From positions 3,562,392-3,626,391 of the forward strand of contig RQOL01000616.1 of assembly GCA_013076295.1 (NCBI GenBank): a DNA stretch of 64,000 nt, in the 5' to 3' direction. The notes under the pieces were generated by a model that saw only the letters and a program-made list of their open reading frames with translations, was not told the origin of the DNA and searched no databases. The stretch is from Sanderia malayensis. Taxonomy: Eukaryota; Cnidaria; Scyphozoa; Semaeostomeae; Pelagiidae. Of this stretch, positions 10,825 to 21,807 are shown piece by piece; the first letter of the stretch is position 1, and every line of letters begins with the position of its first letter. A program made the translations under genes and the position numbers.

Positions 10825-11914
10825 TTTACATCAGGCAAATCAAATTCGGAATGAAAATTGCTGTTCTATAACATTGATGATTTGGCTGAATTTATTCGCT
10901 GTTAGAGAAATATTTTAATTTCTCAGTTTTCAGACAGGTTAAATGATAGCAAGATATCGAAATTGTTTTTCTTTATATCAAAATTTTGTTTGCACTTAGT
11001 CTAGCTATTTATTTTAACAAAATCATATAATTGCTACATATATTGCTGCATATATGATCATATATGTCATTTTCGAAAAAGAAAAAGTGTTTGTGGGTTT
11101 GATTCATTCTAGCCAGCACGGCATGCATACTCCTGCGCAGTAGCCTATATATTGCACTGCGCGTATACGCCCACCTTTAGGGCATTCTAACCTTAACCCT
11201 AACCGTAACTGATACACCAGACACCGTCAGTAGTATTACGTCATGCATACTCCTTGTTTTCTCTTTGGAAACTCGAGTTTGATGAAAGGCTATTTTCGAT
11301 GTAAAAATTTCTCCACAATTTGCATCGATAAGCTTTGCTTTTTATTTATCTTAATTTACTTGATTGACTTAATTAATCATTTGTTCAAATTGAGTAAATT
11401 ATTTACTTTTGTCAACAATCAAGACAAGTAGCGATAATTATTGGCCGCTTCTAATCTCATTCGACGTAATAATATTTGAATGTTTATGTTCACAAAATGC
11501 GTCAGACTCACTTTTGGTTTTTGTCACTACATCTGCCTTTCAGTATGTTCAAAATTTAGTGACGTATAGGGACAATGCCATTACTACTAATTACTAATGA
11601 CTAACTATTGCTAATTACAAGTTGTCGATTCCTTTGCATTTTTGATGCGATATGAAAATGATCTACGGCCAAGTGAAGGGTAGCCATGCATGGTGCATTT
11701 TAATCCGGCCACACGTAACTACAACCGGGACAAATGCTAGATTTATTTCTAATATTTGTAATTCTCTCCAACCTGGTGGAATTTTCTTATGCTGAGAATT
11801 TTTATTAGCAAAGGATATTAAGAAATGTGACATATCGAGACTTTGGTATCATTATACTTAGAAGTTTAGTTTAAAGAAACAAACAATATCGTCGTTTGTG
11901 GAGAATTTGGTGAA
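10825..11914. other. intergenic region between PGK copy 2 and the carbonic anhydrase array
   Basis: The first ~370 bases are the duplicated PGK 3' flank. A very short CCTTAACCCTAACC stretch near 11188 resembles telomeric repeat but is too short to mean anything. Short open frames at 11243-11597 have no recognisable product. No gene is supported. Confidence 0.5.
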
Positions 11915-14900
11915 ATGGATCTTTTAAAACCCTTACTATTATGCATCGTTGTAGGATTGTTAGCAGATGAATGTTATGGTAAGTTCTAATTTCTAGTTCT
12001 CTTGGCTAAATATATAGCGCTATTTACTTTTAGTTATATTTTCATGATCATGAGGGCAGAAAGAGGGAGGTAGATCTATACATGGGAAAAATCATATGTC
12101 GTTACACAAAATCTTAATAAATTTCTTTCGTGTCGCATTCACTCTCCTCCACTAAACATCTCACTAATAACCCCAAAAGCTAAATGTTCCATAAAGCAAA
12201 ACAAATATTTACCTCGGGCTGATTCAACGTTCGGAATGTCACTGAGCATATTACTGACTTCATCTGATCTGATCTTTGTCATGTCGCATTTTGTTTGACT
12301 CAAACTTCTCCATCTTTGTTCGCGAAAAATGCCGTCAATTGCGCATAACCTAAAAGTCACATAACTCATATAAATTATCAATATAAAGCAATATTCAGTA
12401 AAACATGTTTTTCTATCTTTCATAAATAAGGTGTGTGCCAATATTGTCCCTGCTACGGATATCCCAATTGCAATTGCTATTGTCCCCCTTGGATGTTCAC
12501 AGGGGATGATCATATCGTAATGGATCAAGCCCGAGGTAATGTTTTTAACACATTGGAATCTCTATATAAAGAAGCGGCGAATCCCCCTCTCTCTACGCGT
12601 GCCCCTAACCACAAAACGAATTCCCTTCTCTACGCATGTAATTTATATCTAACTAACGAACTCTCGATATAACGAAGTATGTGTTGGCTCTCTCGAAATT
12701 ATATTTTGTTTTCGTCGTTATATCGAGATTCCTTTGTGCATCTGCAATTCTCTGTCATACACTGTCACGTACATAGTTCCGCAAGTAATCAACAGTGAGC
12801 AGCATTAAACACAAACAAAAATGTCTTGCTAAATTGTTTTTCAGGACAAGTTTCCGTTAGTTCCAGTGCCGCGGCCTCGGTGAAGTACAACAAAGGTGCT
12901 CCGCAAGCCTACATTTCATCATTATCCAGCGCAAAAGCCGACCCAAAAATTCCAGTGAACATAATTGGTGGAGGAAACTCGACTGCCGAAGTTGTCGTCC
13001 CTACAACGCCTCCACAGCCTGAGCAACAGAAGGTTACAACTCCAGCCCCAAATACAAGTGGTAATACGGGCTGCAGTAATCACCGTGTATAAGAACCTGT
13101 GAATCCCGCATCAAGCCTATTGTTCAAATACAATAGCATATTGTTTCTTCCATTGTTTTGAGCAGGGATTTCAGCTTGGGCACTGATCCAGCCAGGGATT
13201 TCTTAATTCACTGGTTCTTACACGCGAGTATTTACTGTATTTCATACTAAATCCATTAGTTGGTTACCCATTATTATCAAGCGTCCAGATGAGTCAAATA
13301 ATAGAATCGGTCCAGAATTAATCATTTCTTGATTTTCATCTTTATCAGGGACAGTAGTAAAACAAACATGGGCCTATACAGAAACAGAGACAGGTATTAG
13401 ATGCATATGCAGTGTTTGAATGTCAATCTGTTGCAATATTTTCCGAGTAGACACTTGCGTGGAGTAATATTACTTGAAATTCGTTTTTACCAGGTTACGG
13501 GCCTGCACATTGGGCAACCTTGGCACCACAGTGTGCTGGAAACCACCAATCTCCAATAGACATAGTATCGCAACTTTCAGAATCAAAGCCTTTATCAAAT
13601 CCACTAAAGTTGGCTATGACTCACAGTGATCCAACCGTAAGTTCAAATATGATTGTCAAGGGAAGATTCATTAACAATGGTAAAGCCCTTGGGTTCAATG
13701 TGGCACATGCTGAAACTCCAATTAAACTTGCTGGTACTGTATTCAGAAAGGACACATACACGCTCAGGCAGTTCCACTTTCATTTTGGCTGCGAAGGCGA
13801 AATGGGCTCAGAGCATTCTCTGAATGGCCAACGCTTTCCCGGGGAGGTAAGTTGCACCAATTTTGTGCCAATTTTGTACCATTTTGAGTACAGTGTTCAT
13901 CTGGACAAATCTGAAAGTGAGCTTGATTTACATCAAAACGTTGCTTTTCTTTTCAAGATACATTTCATCTTCACAAACGACAAATATCAATCAGGAAAAG
14001 AAGCCATGAAAAAGCCTGATGGCTTAGCAGCACTCGCGTTTTTCATACAGGTAAAAGGTTGTCTATCAGTGACGTAAAGCCTCGATTGCACGTCACAGTA
14101 ACATCATTACGAGACATGTTCTATGTACTGCAGTAGTTTTTTCTTAATTTATTCAACTATAACACGCTGTTATTTTATATTTACACAGTACGATGACAAA
14201 GTCGAAAATCGTGCTATGGCAAGACTCAATGAAAACTTACAAAAACTTAGAAGTCCTCGTACGTGAAATCAAAATATTGCCAACCAAACTTTATTCATAA
14301 AATTCACTTATTTCATGTTCACGTTTTCATGGCCTTACTATGATTTTCCTACCAATAGATGACTCACTTGAATTCCCGGATGGACTATCATTGACAAACT
14401 TGGTGCCAGCATTGAAGCAAGGTATTGGACACTTGAGCAGATTTGCCTACAAAGGATCACTGCCAACCCCTCCCTGCTATGAGTCAGTCACATGGATTGT
14501 GTTTAGAAGGCCTGTAAAAATGAAACCAGCTACGGTGTGTATCCATTGTCTATTATTATTATTATTATTATTATTGTTATTGCATTGAAGTCGCGTGATA
14601 ATTGTTTCTTGACAGTGCGAGATTCACAACGCACCCCTCTCTCCCCAAGAGACTCTTGAGGTGGGGGCTACATAAAGGGGCAAATGCTTGGAATATTTGT
14701 TAAAAGACTTTAGAAATTATTATGCTAGAATGTGATATTCCCAAGTTCCGAGTTAATAAATATTTAATCGTGACATTTGGAATACATATTATTCACTCAC
14801 CTCCAATTTAGATGGAAAACATGCGTAATGAGCTTCAAAGTGAAAAGGCAAGAATGTGCAACAACTTTCGACCAACCCAACCATTGAACGATAGAAGAGT

Positions 14901-15441
14901 GTTCAAATTTTTGGCAGCTCAAATTCAACCGACTATAAAGCCATCTGCAAGGCCGAGTGGAAGTTCAGTGCAACCAGCTACGCTATCGCCAGCATTAGAA
15001 GAAGAAGATGCAGAAATTCCCGATTCGAAGTCCATACCACTCACGAAGCTTGTTGGTGCTGGAAACAAAGCAGCAAAAGTAGCTGCCGATAAGGTAACAG
15101 CTCCAGAAACAAGACACGACATGCAAGATCAACAAGCTGGACATAGTGTGGGTGTTGGTGAAGTTCAACCCGCAAACGTTGAAACATCCAAACAAGTTTC
15201 AGGTGTGCAGCAACAATTCACGGCAGGCTCTCCTGCGACTTCGACGTTCGCCAAGAATTCGGCCAGTAAAGATTCCAAGTTGATTCCTGAAGGAAATACA
15301 AAACAAGAACTTAGTCAACAGTTTGACAACAAAGCACAAAACTATGCAGCAAAACCGAACTCTCCTGCTGGTAGTGGACAAGTCGACAACAAACAAAACA
15401 ATAACCCTACCGTGGCCCCAGGAATGAAGCGACAAAATTAA
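11915..15441 (+). CDS. secreted alpha-carbonic anhydrase A, with cassette Cys exon and long Gln/Asn-rich tail
   Basis: Alpha-carbonic anhydrases hydrate CO2 to bicarbonate with a zinc held by three histidines. Exons: 11915-11978, 12431-12535, 12845-13060, 13349-13393, 13494-13846, 13958-14050, 14189-14258, 14359-14534, 14812-15441; they join in frame to 583 residues. Order: signal peptide (MDLLKPLLLCIVVGLLADEC), Cys-rich segment (exon 2), a conserved SVSSSAAASVKYNKGAP region, a Thr/Pro linker, the carbonic anhydrase domain, then a ~180-residue Gln/Asn/Pro/Ser-rich tail. Zinc ligands are visible in QFHFHFG and in GE-IH across exons 5/6; the GSEH glutamate is present. Cysteines in PQCAG and PPCYE fit the usual extracellular disulfide. 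Odd: the proton-shuttle His64 position is Lys (NNGKALGF), and the SLTTPP motif is SLPTPP, replacing the gatekeeper Thr199 with Pro, so catalysis may be weak or lost. A poly(A) signal at 15443-15448 almost abuts the stop codon. Confidence 0.9.
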
Positions 15442-15589
15442 TAATAAATGTATTATAAGTATGAGATTTTAAATGTTTGAAACAAATTTTCATTACACGA
15501 TTGATTAGTCTTGAAAAAGTAAAAAAATTAAATGCCTTAAATTCTGAGTGTAATGCACATTACTTATCTTGAACGGATACTATTGTCAA

Positions 15590-16060
15590 AATGTTAATAT
15601 ACAAAAAATGTAGATGCATCTTTTTATTGATGTCTTTTGAGTTGTCTCTAATTCCTCAAAAACATGGCTAGGGCTTATCCTGACCACACGAGGAGGGCTG
15701 CACTTGGATACCCGGGACAGATTTTTGCTTGCGATTATATCAGGATGTCTCTTCTTGCGGTCGACCTGTTGTCCCTGCGCAGGAGACTGCATATCAAATG
15801 AGGGGGGGGACGTTTTAGTGAACTGGGCTGAGAGCCAGCCCTATCAAACCGATTACATGACGAGCGCGAAAACACATCGTTTCTGGCCCAATTAACAGGA
15901 CCAGCCCTCTTTCGTGCAGATGAGGATATCGCCTACTGGGGCTGGCCTGGCCCTGTCTACATGTAATCACTATGGCAAGTCCTACCTCGTCATAATTAAC
16001 AGTTTTCCTCTTAATTTCCTTTTGCCATATTCCTGTGCGTATTTGCATCTAGAGCTCTCA
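15590..16060. repeat. carbonic anhydrase 3'-flank block, copy 1 of 3
   Basis: A ~450-bp non-coding block starting near AAATGTAGATGCATC and ending near TTTGCATCTAGAGCTC recurs at about 34150-34690 and 38056-38590. It contains a variable G tract (around 15800, 34363 and 38236) and a GGGCTGGCCTGGCCC segment. The later copies carry ~90 extra bases (AGGCCAGCCCTTCTCAC region) that are deleted here. It travels with the carbonic anhydrase genes as part of the duplicated segment. Confidence 0.75.
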
Positions 16061-16093
16061 ATGTAACTAATTAGGGGTGTTTTCATACAGTAA

Positions 16094-16475
16094 GAATGCA
16101 ATAACAATAAAATACTTATCTGGAAGAGTTTTCATCGTATTTTTCGTCTGGGACTTCGAAGACACAGAAAGTGCATATCAGTTTCAAAAAATTTTGTTTA
16201 CCTCAAAAACAATATTACGCAAAGAACATTTCAGGTGAACTTTATTTCTAGTAAAGGCACCCATTGTTTTTGCTCGCAATCATGCTATTAACAATAAATA
16301 ATTAATGCTATTTGTTGAAGGACACCAGTAAGAGAATTGGCTCAAAAGGAAAATTGTAGGTAAGAACAATTACGCAGATTGGTACGGCCAAGAAACTGCA
16401 TTGAAACAACAAAGTAGTCGGTAATTTGTACGACATACTGTACACACTGTAGCAGAAATAAAAATTTTAGACAAA
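16094..16475 (+). promoter_or_regulatory. conserved upstream block of carbonic anhydrases B, C, D, F and G
   Basis: The ~380 bp before the start codon are conserved at 21426-21807, 26758-27138, 34743-35124 and, more divergently, 38632-39023, beginning with GAATGCAATAACAATAAAA. This is the best candidate for a shared promoter and 5' UTR. Copy A does not share it, so A is likely regulated differently. No individual factor sites are claimed. Confidence 0.5.
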
Positions 16476-18976
16476 ATGGATAAATTCCAATCACCACTGC
16501 TACTATCGATAATTTTTGGACTGTTAGTCGAAAAATGTCATGGCAAGTTGTTATTTTTATTTATACTTGTTTGGAATAAAAAAGCATAGTTCATCTATGT
16601 TTTAAGAGATGGTAAAGGCGTGGATAGATTGTAGGGAAAAGTCTGATAAAGCAAGCGTGCTTCATTTAATTTTAGGGCAAGTATCTGTTAGTTCAAGTGC
16701 TGCATCGTCAATGAAATTCAACAAAGGTGCACCCCAAGCCTACATTTCATCGTTGTCAAGTGGAAAAGCTGATCCTAAAATCCCAGTGAACATAAGTGGT
16801 GGAGAAATCAACGACGACACTTCTCATCCGCATACTTCTTCACAGCCTCCGACAAGACACCACTCGACAAGACTCCCTACGACAGGGCTCCCCACGACAA
16901 GACGCTCTACGACAGGACTCCCCACGACAAGACGCCCTACTACAAGACGTCCTACTACAAGAGGCCCTACGAAACAACCTCCAACTCCTCGTAATATTTT
17001 TTGGCATACTTTTAGCTAATGTTTTGAAGCGGTTTGAAGACACATTAAGTAAATCGATGCTGAACGCATCATAATTTGCTTTACTTCTCTCCCTTTTCAG
17101 CAAAGAAAAAAACTGCATGGGACTATAAAGAAACGGATCAAGGTAAAGTATGCTGATAAAATAATTACCACTTCACAAATTTCAGAATGCTTCCAGATTA
17201 AAAAGTTGATGTTTTTTCGCAGCTTATGGTCCCGTAAGCTGGTCTTATTTGGCACCACAGTGCGCTGGAAAGTACCAGTCTCCCATAAATATAGTGACGG
17301 CTGAGGCTGAAAAGAAACCAATTTCAAGTCCATTGCTTTTTGACATAGTGGACGACATAAATGATCCTAGCAAGGCGGCAAATGTGGTGGTGAGGGGTAA
17401 ATTCATAAACAATGGCAGAGCTCTTGGATTTAAAGTGATGAACAATGATACTTCAGTAAAGCTCAGTGGAGATGTTGTGGGACGTGGTAAAATATACACA
17501 CTTAGACAATTTCATTTTCATTTTGGCTGCGAAGGCAAAATGGGCTCAGAACATTTACTGGATGGCGTTCGATACCCAGGAGAGGTAATCACCAACCTTT
17601 CACGATTTGTTGCTTTGAAGGGAATAATTTATGAATAACACTCTATCTATCTTCAATTCAAGATGCATTTCCTGTTTTCAAACGACAAGTACGAAACGAG
17701 AAAACAAGCCGAAAAGGAGCGAGATGGTTTTGCAGCGATTGCATTCTTTCTTCGGGTAAATAATCTTGTCCCATAATCCTGTCCCAGAATCTTGTCCGAT
17801 TATCTTGCCCCATGATCTTATCCCATAATCAACATCATAATCATAATGGGCAAACATTAATAGCCCTGATACTTTGGTAAAACTGCAGCAAGTTACGTCA
17901 ATTCTCACTTTCAAATACAAGCACACGGATACAACACTTGATTGTTTTTTCAATGCTGTTTTGCAGGACGATCCTACAGTAGAAGATCTTGGAACCGCCC
18001 AATTTCAATCGATTCTTGAGCACATTGCAAGTCCGAGTACGTGCAACACATTCAAAATTGTCTGTTGTAAAATTTACGAGTCTCTTCAAAACAACAAACG
18101 CCCTATTTTCTTACCTTTAGATACATCTGTTGACGAGTCTGAGGGATTTTCATTGAAAAGTGTAATGCCGTTTTTAAAAGAAGGTACGCTAAATGAGGAG
18201 AGATTTGCGTATAGAGGATCTCTCACAGCTCCACCATGCACAGAGGCAGTCACGTGGATTGTGTTCAAAAAAGTGAGAGACGTTCAAAGAAGTACCGTAA
18301 GCAACTATTCATTTCATGATTTTATAGCTAATGCAACCCTTCTGTGAGCCTCCTTCAGAAGTTAATTATTTCAAAATCAATAATATTGTAATTTATACCG
18401 AATACCATGATAGATGGAGACATACTTCTGTTCCCTTTGAGAGACGAAGGTTTTGGACAAAAAACTTTTCATCGTATGCATTCTAACTTTTCAACCACTT
18501 GGGACATGTTTCAGGTAGTTAACTATTAACTAACAAAGGGCGACTGGCACGTTAATTAATCAGTTCTAACTAAAGTTAATTAAGTTTTCATGTAATTATT
18601 TTCCCCCAGACCAGACACGCAAAGTAATACACTTCACTTGAAACAACCCTAATTACTCGGGTGTCAAACGCGTGTCTCTCCCACCCATCAACCCACTACG
18701 AGTATGCAAATATCCAAGCAAGAAAAATATAAAAGTAAAGATTGAAATTAAATATTAGGTTAGATTCACACCACGTACCTTTGATTTTAGTTTGAAATGA
18801 TGCAAAAATACACTCAAGGCACTTACGGTAAAATGTGCAACAATTACAGACCAATAAAACCAGTGAATGACAGAAGAGTATTTGAATTTCTGCAATCTGA
18901 GGTAAACTCAAAGACGAATAAAAATCCAGCGCAGTTCAAATTACAAACACGACAACTAAATGATGTTCCACAGTAG
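16476..18976 (+). CDS. secreted alpha-carbonic anhydrase B
   Basis: Exons: 16476-16542, 16676-16990, 17101-17142, 17223-17584, 17663-17755, 17967-18036, 18121-18296, 18791-18976; in frame, 436 residues. Order: signal peptide (MDKFQSPLLLSIIFGLLVEK), the conserved SVSSSAASSMKFNKGAP region, a mucin-like stalk of LPTTR/RPTTR repeats, then the carbonic anhydrase domain with QFHFHFG and GE-MH zinc ligands, the GSEH glutamate and cysteines in PQCAG and PPCTE. Relative to standard numbering, His64 is Arg (NNGRALGF), Thr199 is kept but Thr200 is Ala (SLTAPP). Intron 1 has a GC donor (G|GCAAGT). The protein stops at TAG 18974-18976. Beyond it, to about 19218, lies decayed sequence matching the long tail of copy A. 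The gene is likely extracellular, in CO2/bicarbonate chemistry. It faces a headless PDGF/VEGF-like gene tail to tail. Confidence 0.88.
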
Positions 18977-19218
18977 CTGATTCGAAGTCCATATCACTCA
19001 CGAACTGGAAAAAATAGCTGCCGATAAGGTAACAGCTCGAGAAACAAGACACCGATTGCAAGATCAACAAAATGGAATATGGACATAGTGTGGGTGGTAT
19101 TGGTGAAGTTCAACCCGCAAACGTTGAAACTGGTGGAGCAAATCAAATTAACATCAAATCAGCCAATAACACTTCAGGCGTGCAACAACAATTCACTACA
19201 GGCTCTCCTGTGAATTAA
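18977..19218 (+). pseudogene. decayed Gln/Asn-rich tail of carbonic anhydrase B
   Basis: After the stop codon of copy B, the DNA still matches the tail coding sequence of copy A (for example segments encoding DSKS, ADKVTA, GEVQPANVET and FTTGSPVN) but stops and frame changes break it. The same remnant follows copies C (24309-24550), D (29639-29880), F (about 37780-38040) and G (41501-41700). The ancestral tail was evidently long and has been truncated in all copies except A and E. Confidence 0.7.
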
Positions 19219-19743
19219 GCTTTGTGCATTGGCAGTAAACAATCATCTGAACTTATTCAAAAGAGATCAAAAAAGAACTCATAAGACTGTCAGTAGCTTT
19301 TTATTCCCTCGTGATTTATTATTTCAGCTACAAATTAACTTTTTATAAAAAATATATATAAAAATCATTTGTTCAAAACAACGCACGTATCAAAGCACGT
19401 TAAAAACATTTATATTAAAAAAATGCATAAAAATGTTCTGATTGCAAAATGACTTATACTTAATATAAAATATACTAGTTCAAGATTCGATGGATATATT
19501 TTGATCACAAACAATTATGCCATATATACTCTGGCATAAATAACCAAATTATCACACCTTGGATATAACGATGTTTGTCAATGCACTGATAGTGAAAGAT
19601 CTGTGTAAATGCTATGTAATGTAACTGACAAAATACCAGTAAGTACTCTATGAATGACAACTGAAAAGTATATAAAAAATATTCAGAAATAACGTCAAGT
19701 CACATCGTAAAACTCACTGCATGTAGTCCTCTTCTAGGCGTAG

Positions 19744-21425
19744 TTAAAACCTCCTATCATCATCATCATCATCAAATAAATCATCATCACCTTCATCATC
19801 GAATAAATCATCATTAAACGACGTCAGTGCGCGACTTGAAGATTTCTCTCCACTGTCTCCTTTCCTCAGTTGCTGTGCCGAGCTGCCCTTTGCACCAGTA
19901 CGAAGCATTGATACTGGTGCATCTGTACACCTGCAGCTCTCTTTGTTGCGAACCTTGCCGGAGGGGCAGGGGTCAGTGATGCAATCGCAGCGACATGTAT
20001 TCTCGTTCCATTTTCTTGTGCGTGACTTGCAAATACGACGATTACTGCATATGCATCCGCATTCTCCTGTTGACCACTGCGAAATAAAAAATACCGACAA
20101 TGACAATAAATCTGAAAGAATCTAAATATACTTGCAAGTTCTTTGCCACAAGTTGAATAAATGCTTTCACTAGAAAAAAGCAATGATAATTTCACTATAG
20201 TTATTTAGCAAAGTAACTTGCATGTTTGTCTGTTGGACATGCTGTTGGTGTTAATAGGCATTCGCATTGACATCTTGCTTGTGAATAGGTCTGCTTTGGG
20301 TAGCAATCTGCTTTCTTTACAATACAGTCGCATTTGCAGGCAGAATCCTCAACAAAATTCATATTGATACTCCTTGGTGGATTATCTGTAAAGTATCATC
20401 GTCAAGCATCAGAAAATATATCACACAAATAAATACTAAAGATTATAACGTCAACTATGTCCAATTTAAGCACCCTCGGGAGGCATGAAAATCTTTGAAT
20501 TACAAAAAGTTCAATCAAGGGAGGTTTGCTTTATAAGAATTGGCTCTTTAGCATCTTTGAAAAGACAAGAAATTTTGTTTGAATTACATAGTTTGAATTA
20601 TGCAGATTTGGCTGTAAAACAAGTTGGACAGTGTTAAAATTTGTCCCTTCAACTAGACCAAAACCAATGAATTTCCATCTGTTAGGTACAGCAGGTTGCC
20701 TTATTCTTATGTAATGTTACGGATCTTTACAAATATCATGTAAAAAGAGAACTTACAATAACCTTAAGAGAGGGTGTTCTCCTAATTTTCGCAGCTTCTT
20801 CATGCTTTTACATGGAAACAATTTTACTTAGTATGTTAAATATATTTTGATGTTTAACTTCATCCAGGGTACTTACATCCGTCAATAACAAAGACAGGGA
20901 CTGTTTTGTTAACTGTAGATGTTGAAACACATTCCATGGATAGTTGACAGCATCCACTGCATTTCTTCAAATTTATGCAGCGTGGTAAAAGAAATTCACC
21001 AGGTTTGTGGGGAATCAAATGATTCCTACTCTTCAATGCACATCCAAGCTTGTATGGATCTGAAATATGATGGTTAAATGACTTGATGATTTATGAGTGA
21101 ATAACAGATAATTTCAGCTGTTAAGACTTGTGAATTAACATCAAATTACATTAGCTGATATATCATATTATATATCAGGTTATATTAGCTGATGAACCAT
21201 ATTATACATCAGGTTATATTAGCTGATATATCGTATTATATTAGCTATATAGTAATATTAGCTGATACAGCAACAGTGTGACAGTACTTACTTGCAAGTA
21301 ATAGTGCGCCAGTGATAGTTGCACCATTACTTACAAGTGGTATTATGACGAGGACAGGAGTAGAAAGTATGTCATATCTATTTAATTCATTCTATCTTAC
21401 CTTCCACCAAAGTGTCAGCAACTTT
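19744..21425 (-). pseudogene. headless PDGF/VEGF-like gene, unit 1 (exons 4-6 only)
   Basis: On the minus strand, three intact exons correspond to exons 4-6 of the complete gene at 42239-44887: 20877-21059 (cystine-knot core with PRCINLKKCSGCC), 20218-20385 (CKCDC and CQCEC), and 19744-20066 (CGCIC, CRCDC, CRCTD and an acidic Asp-rich tail). Only the last 25 bp of exon 3 (21401-21425) remain before the sequence jumps into the upstream block of carbonic anhydrase C. The signal-peptide and collagen exons are missing, so a secreted ligand cannot be made from this copy alone. The retained exons show no damage, consistent with a recent duplication. Confidence 0.8.
21148..21270. repeat. AT-rich intronic tandem repeat in the PDGF/VEGF-like gene
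   Basis: An imperfect tandem repeat built on TTAGCTGATATATCATATTA and ATCAGGTTATA lies in intron 3. It also occurs at about 26480-26602, 31810-31932 and 43667-43790. The units are partly self-complementary (TGATATATCA-type palindromes). Confidence 0.7.
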
Positions 21426-21807
21426 GAATGCAATAACAATAAAATACTTATCTGGAAGAGTTTTCATCGTATTTTTCGTCTGGGACTTCGAAGACACAGA
21501 AAGTGCATATCAGTTTCAAAAAATTTTGTTTACCTCAAAAACAATATTACGCAAAGAACATTTCAGGTGAACTTTATTTCTAGTAAAGGCACCCATTGTT
21601 TTTGCTCGCAATCATGCTATTAACAATAAATAATTAATGCTATTTGTTGAAGGACATCAGTAAGAGAATTGGCTCAAAAGGAAAATTGTAGGTAAGAACA
21701 ATTACGCAGATTGGTACGGCCAAGAAACTGCATTGAAACAACAAAGTAGTCGGTAATTTGTACGACATACTGTACACACTGTAGCAGAAATAAAAATTTT
21801 AGACAAA

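Larger units (their letters stand above)
16094..21425. repeat. tandem 5332-bp duplication unit 1 (carbonic anhydrase B plus headless PDGF/VEGF-like gene)
   Basis: The sequence starting GAATGCAATAAC at 16094 recurs at 21426 and 26758, exactly 5332 bases apart each time. The three units are identical over almost all their length; I found only isolated differences, such as a 2-bp deletion near 26930 and a 1-bp deletion near 27246 in unit 3. The junction between units is identical both times: 25 bp of exon 3 of the PDGF/VEGF-like gene fused to the carbonic anhydrase upstream block. This is the footprint of one duplication followed by unequal crossing-over, or of a repeated assembly path. Confidence 0.92.

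Noticed and set aside
11180..11215. Telomere-like CCTTAACCCTAACC stretch
   Set aside because: Only about two partial CCCTAA units; too short for an interstitial telomere and probably chance.
15199..15435. Minus-strand open frame opposite the last exon of carbonic anhydrase A
   Set aside because: No recognisable protein, and it overlaps a well-supported coding exon on the plus strand.
16840..17118. Arg/Cys/Ser-rich minus-strand open frame opposite the carbonic anhydrase stalk (also at 22172, 27502 and 39431)
   Set aside because: It is the antisense shadow of the 15-bp LPTTR repeat, without splice or domain support.
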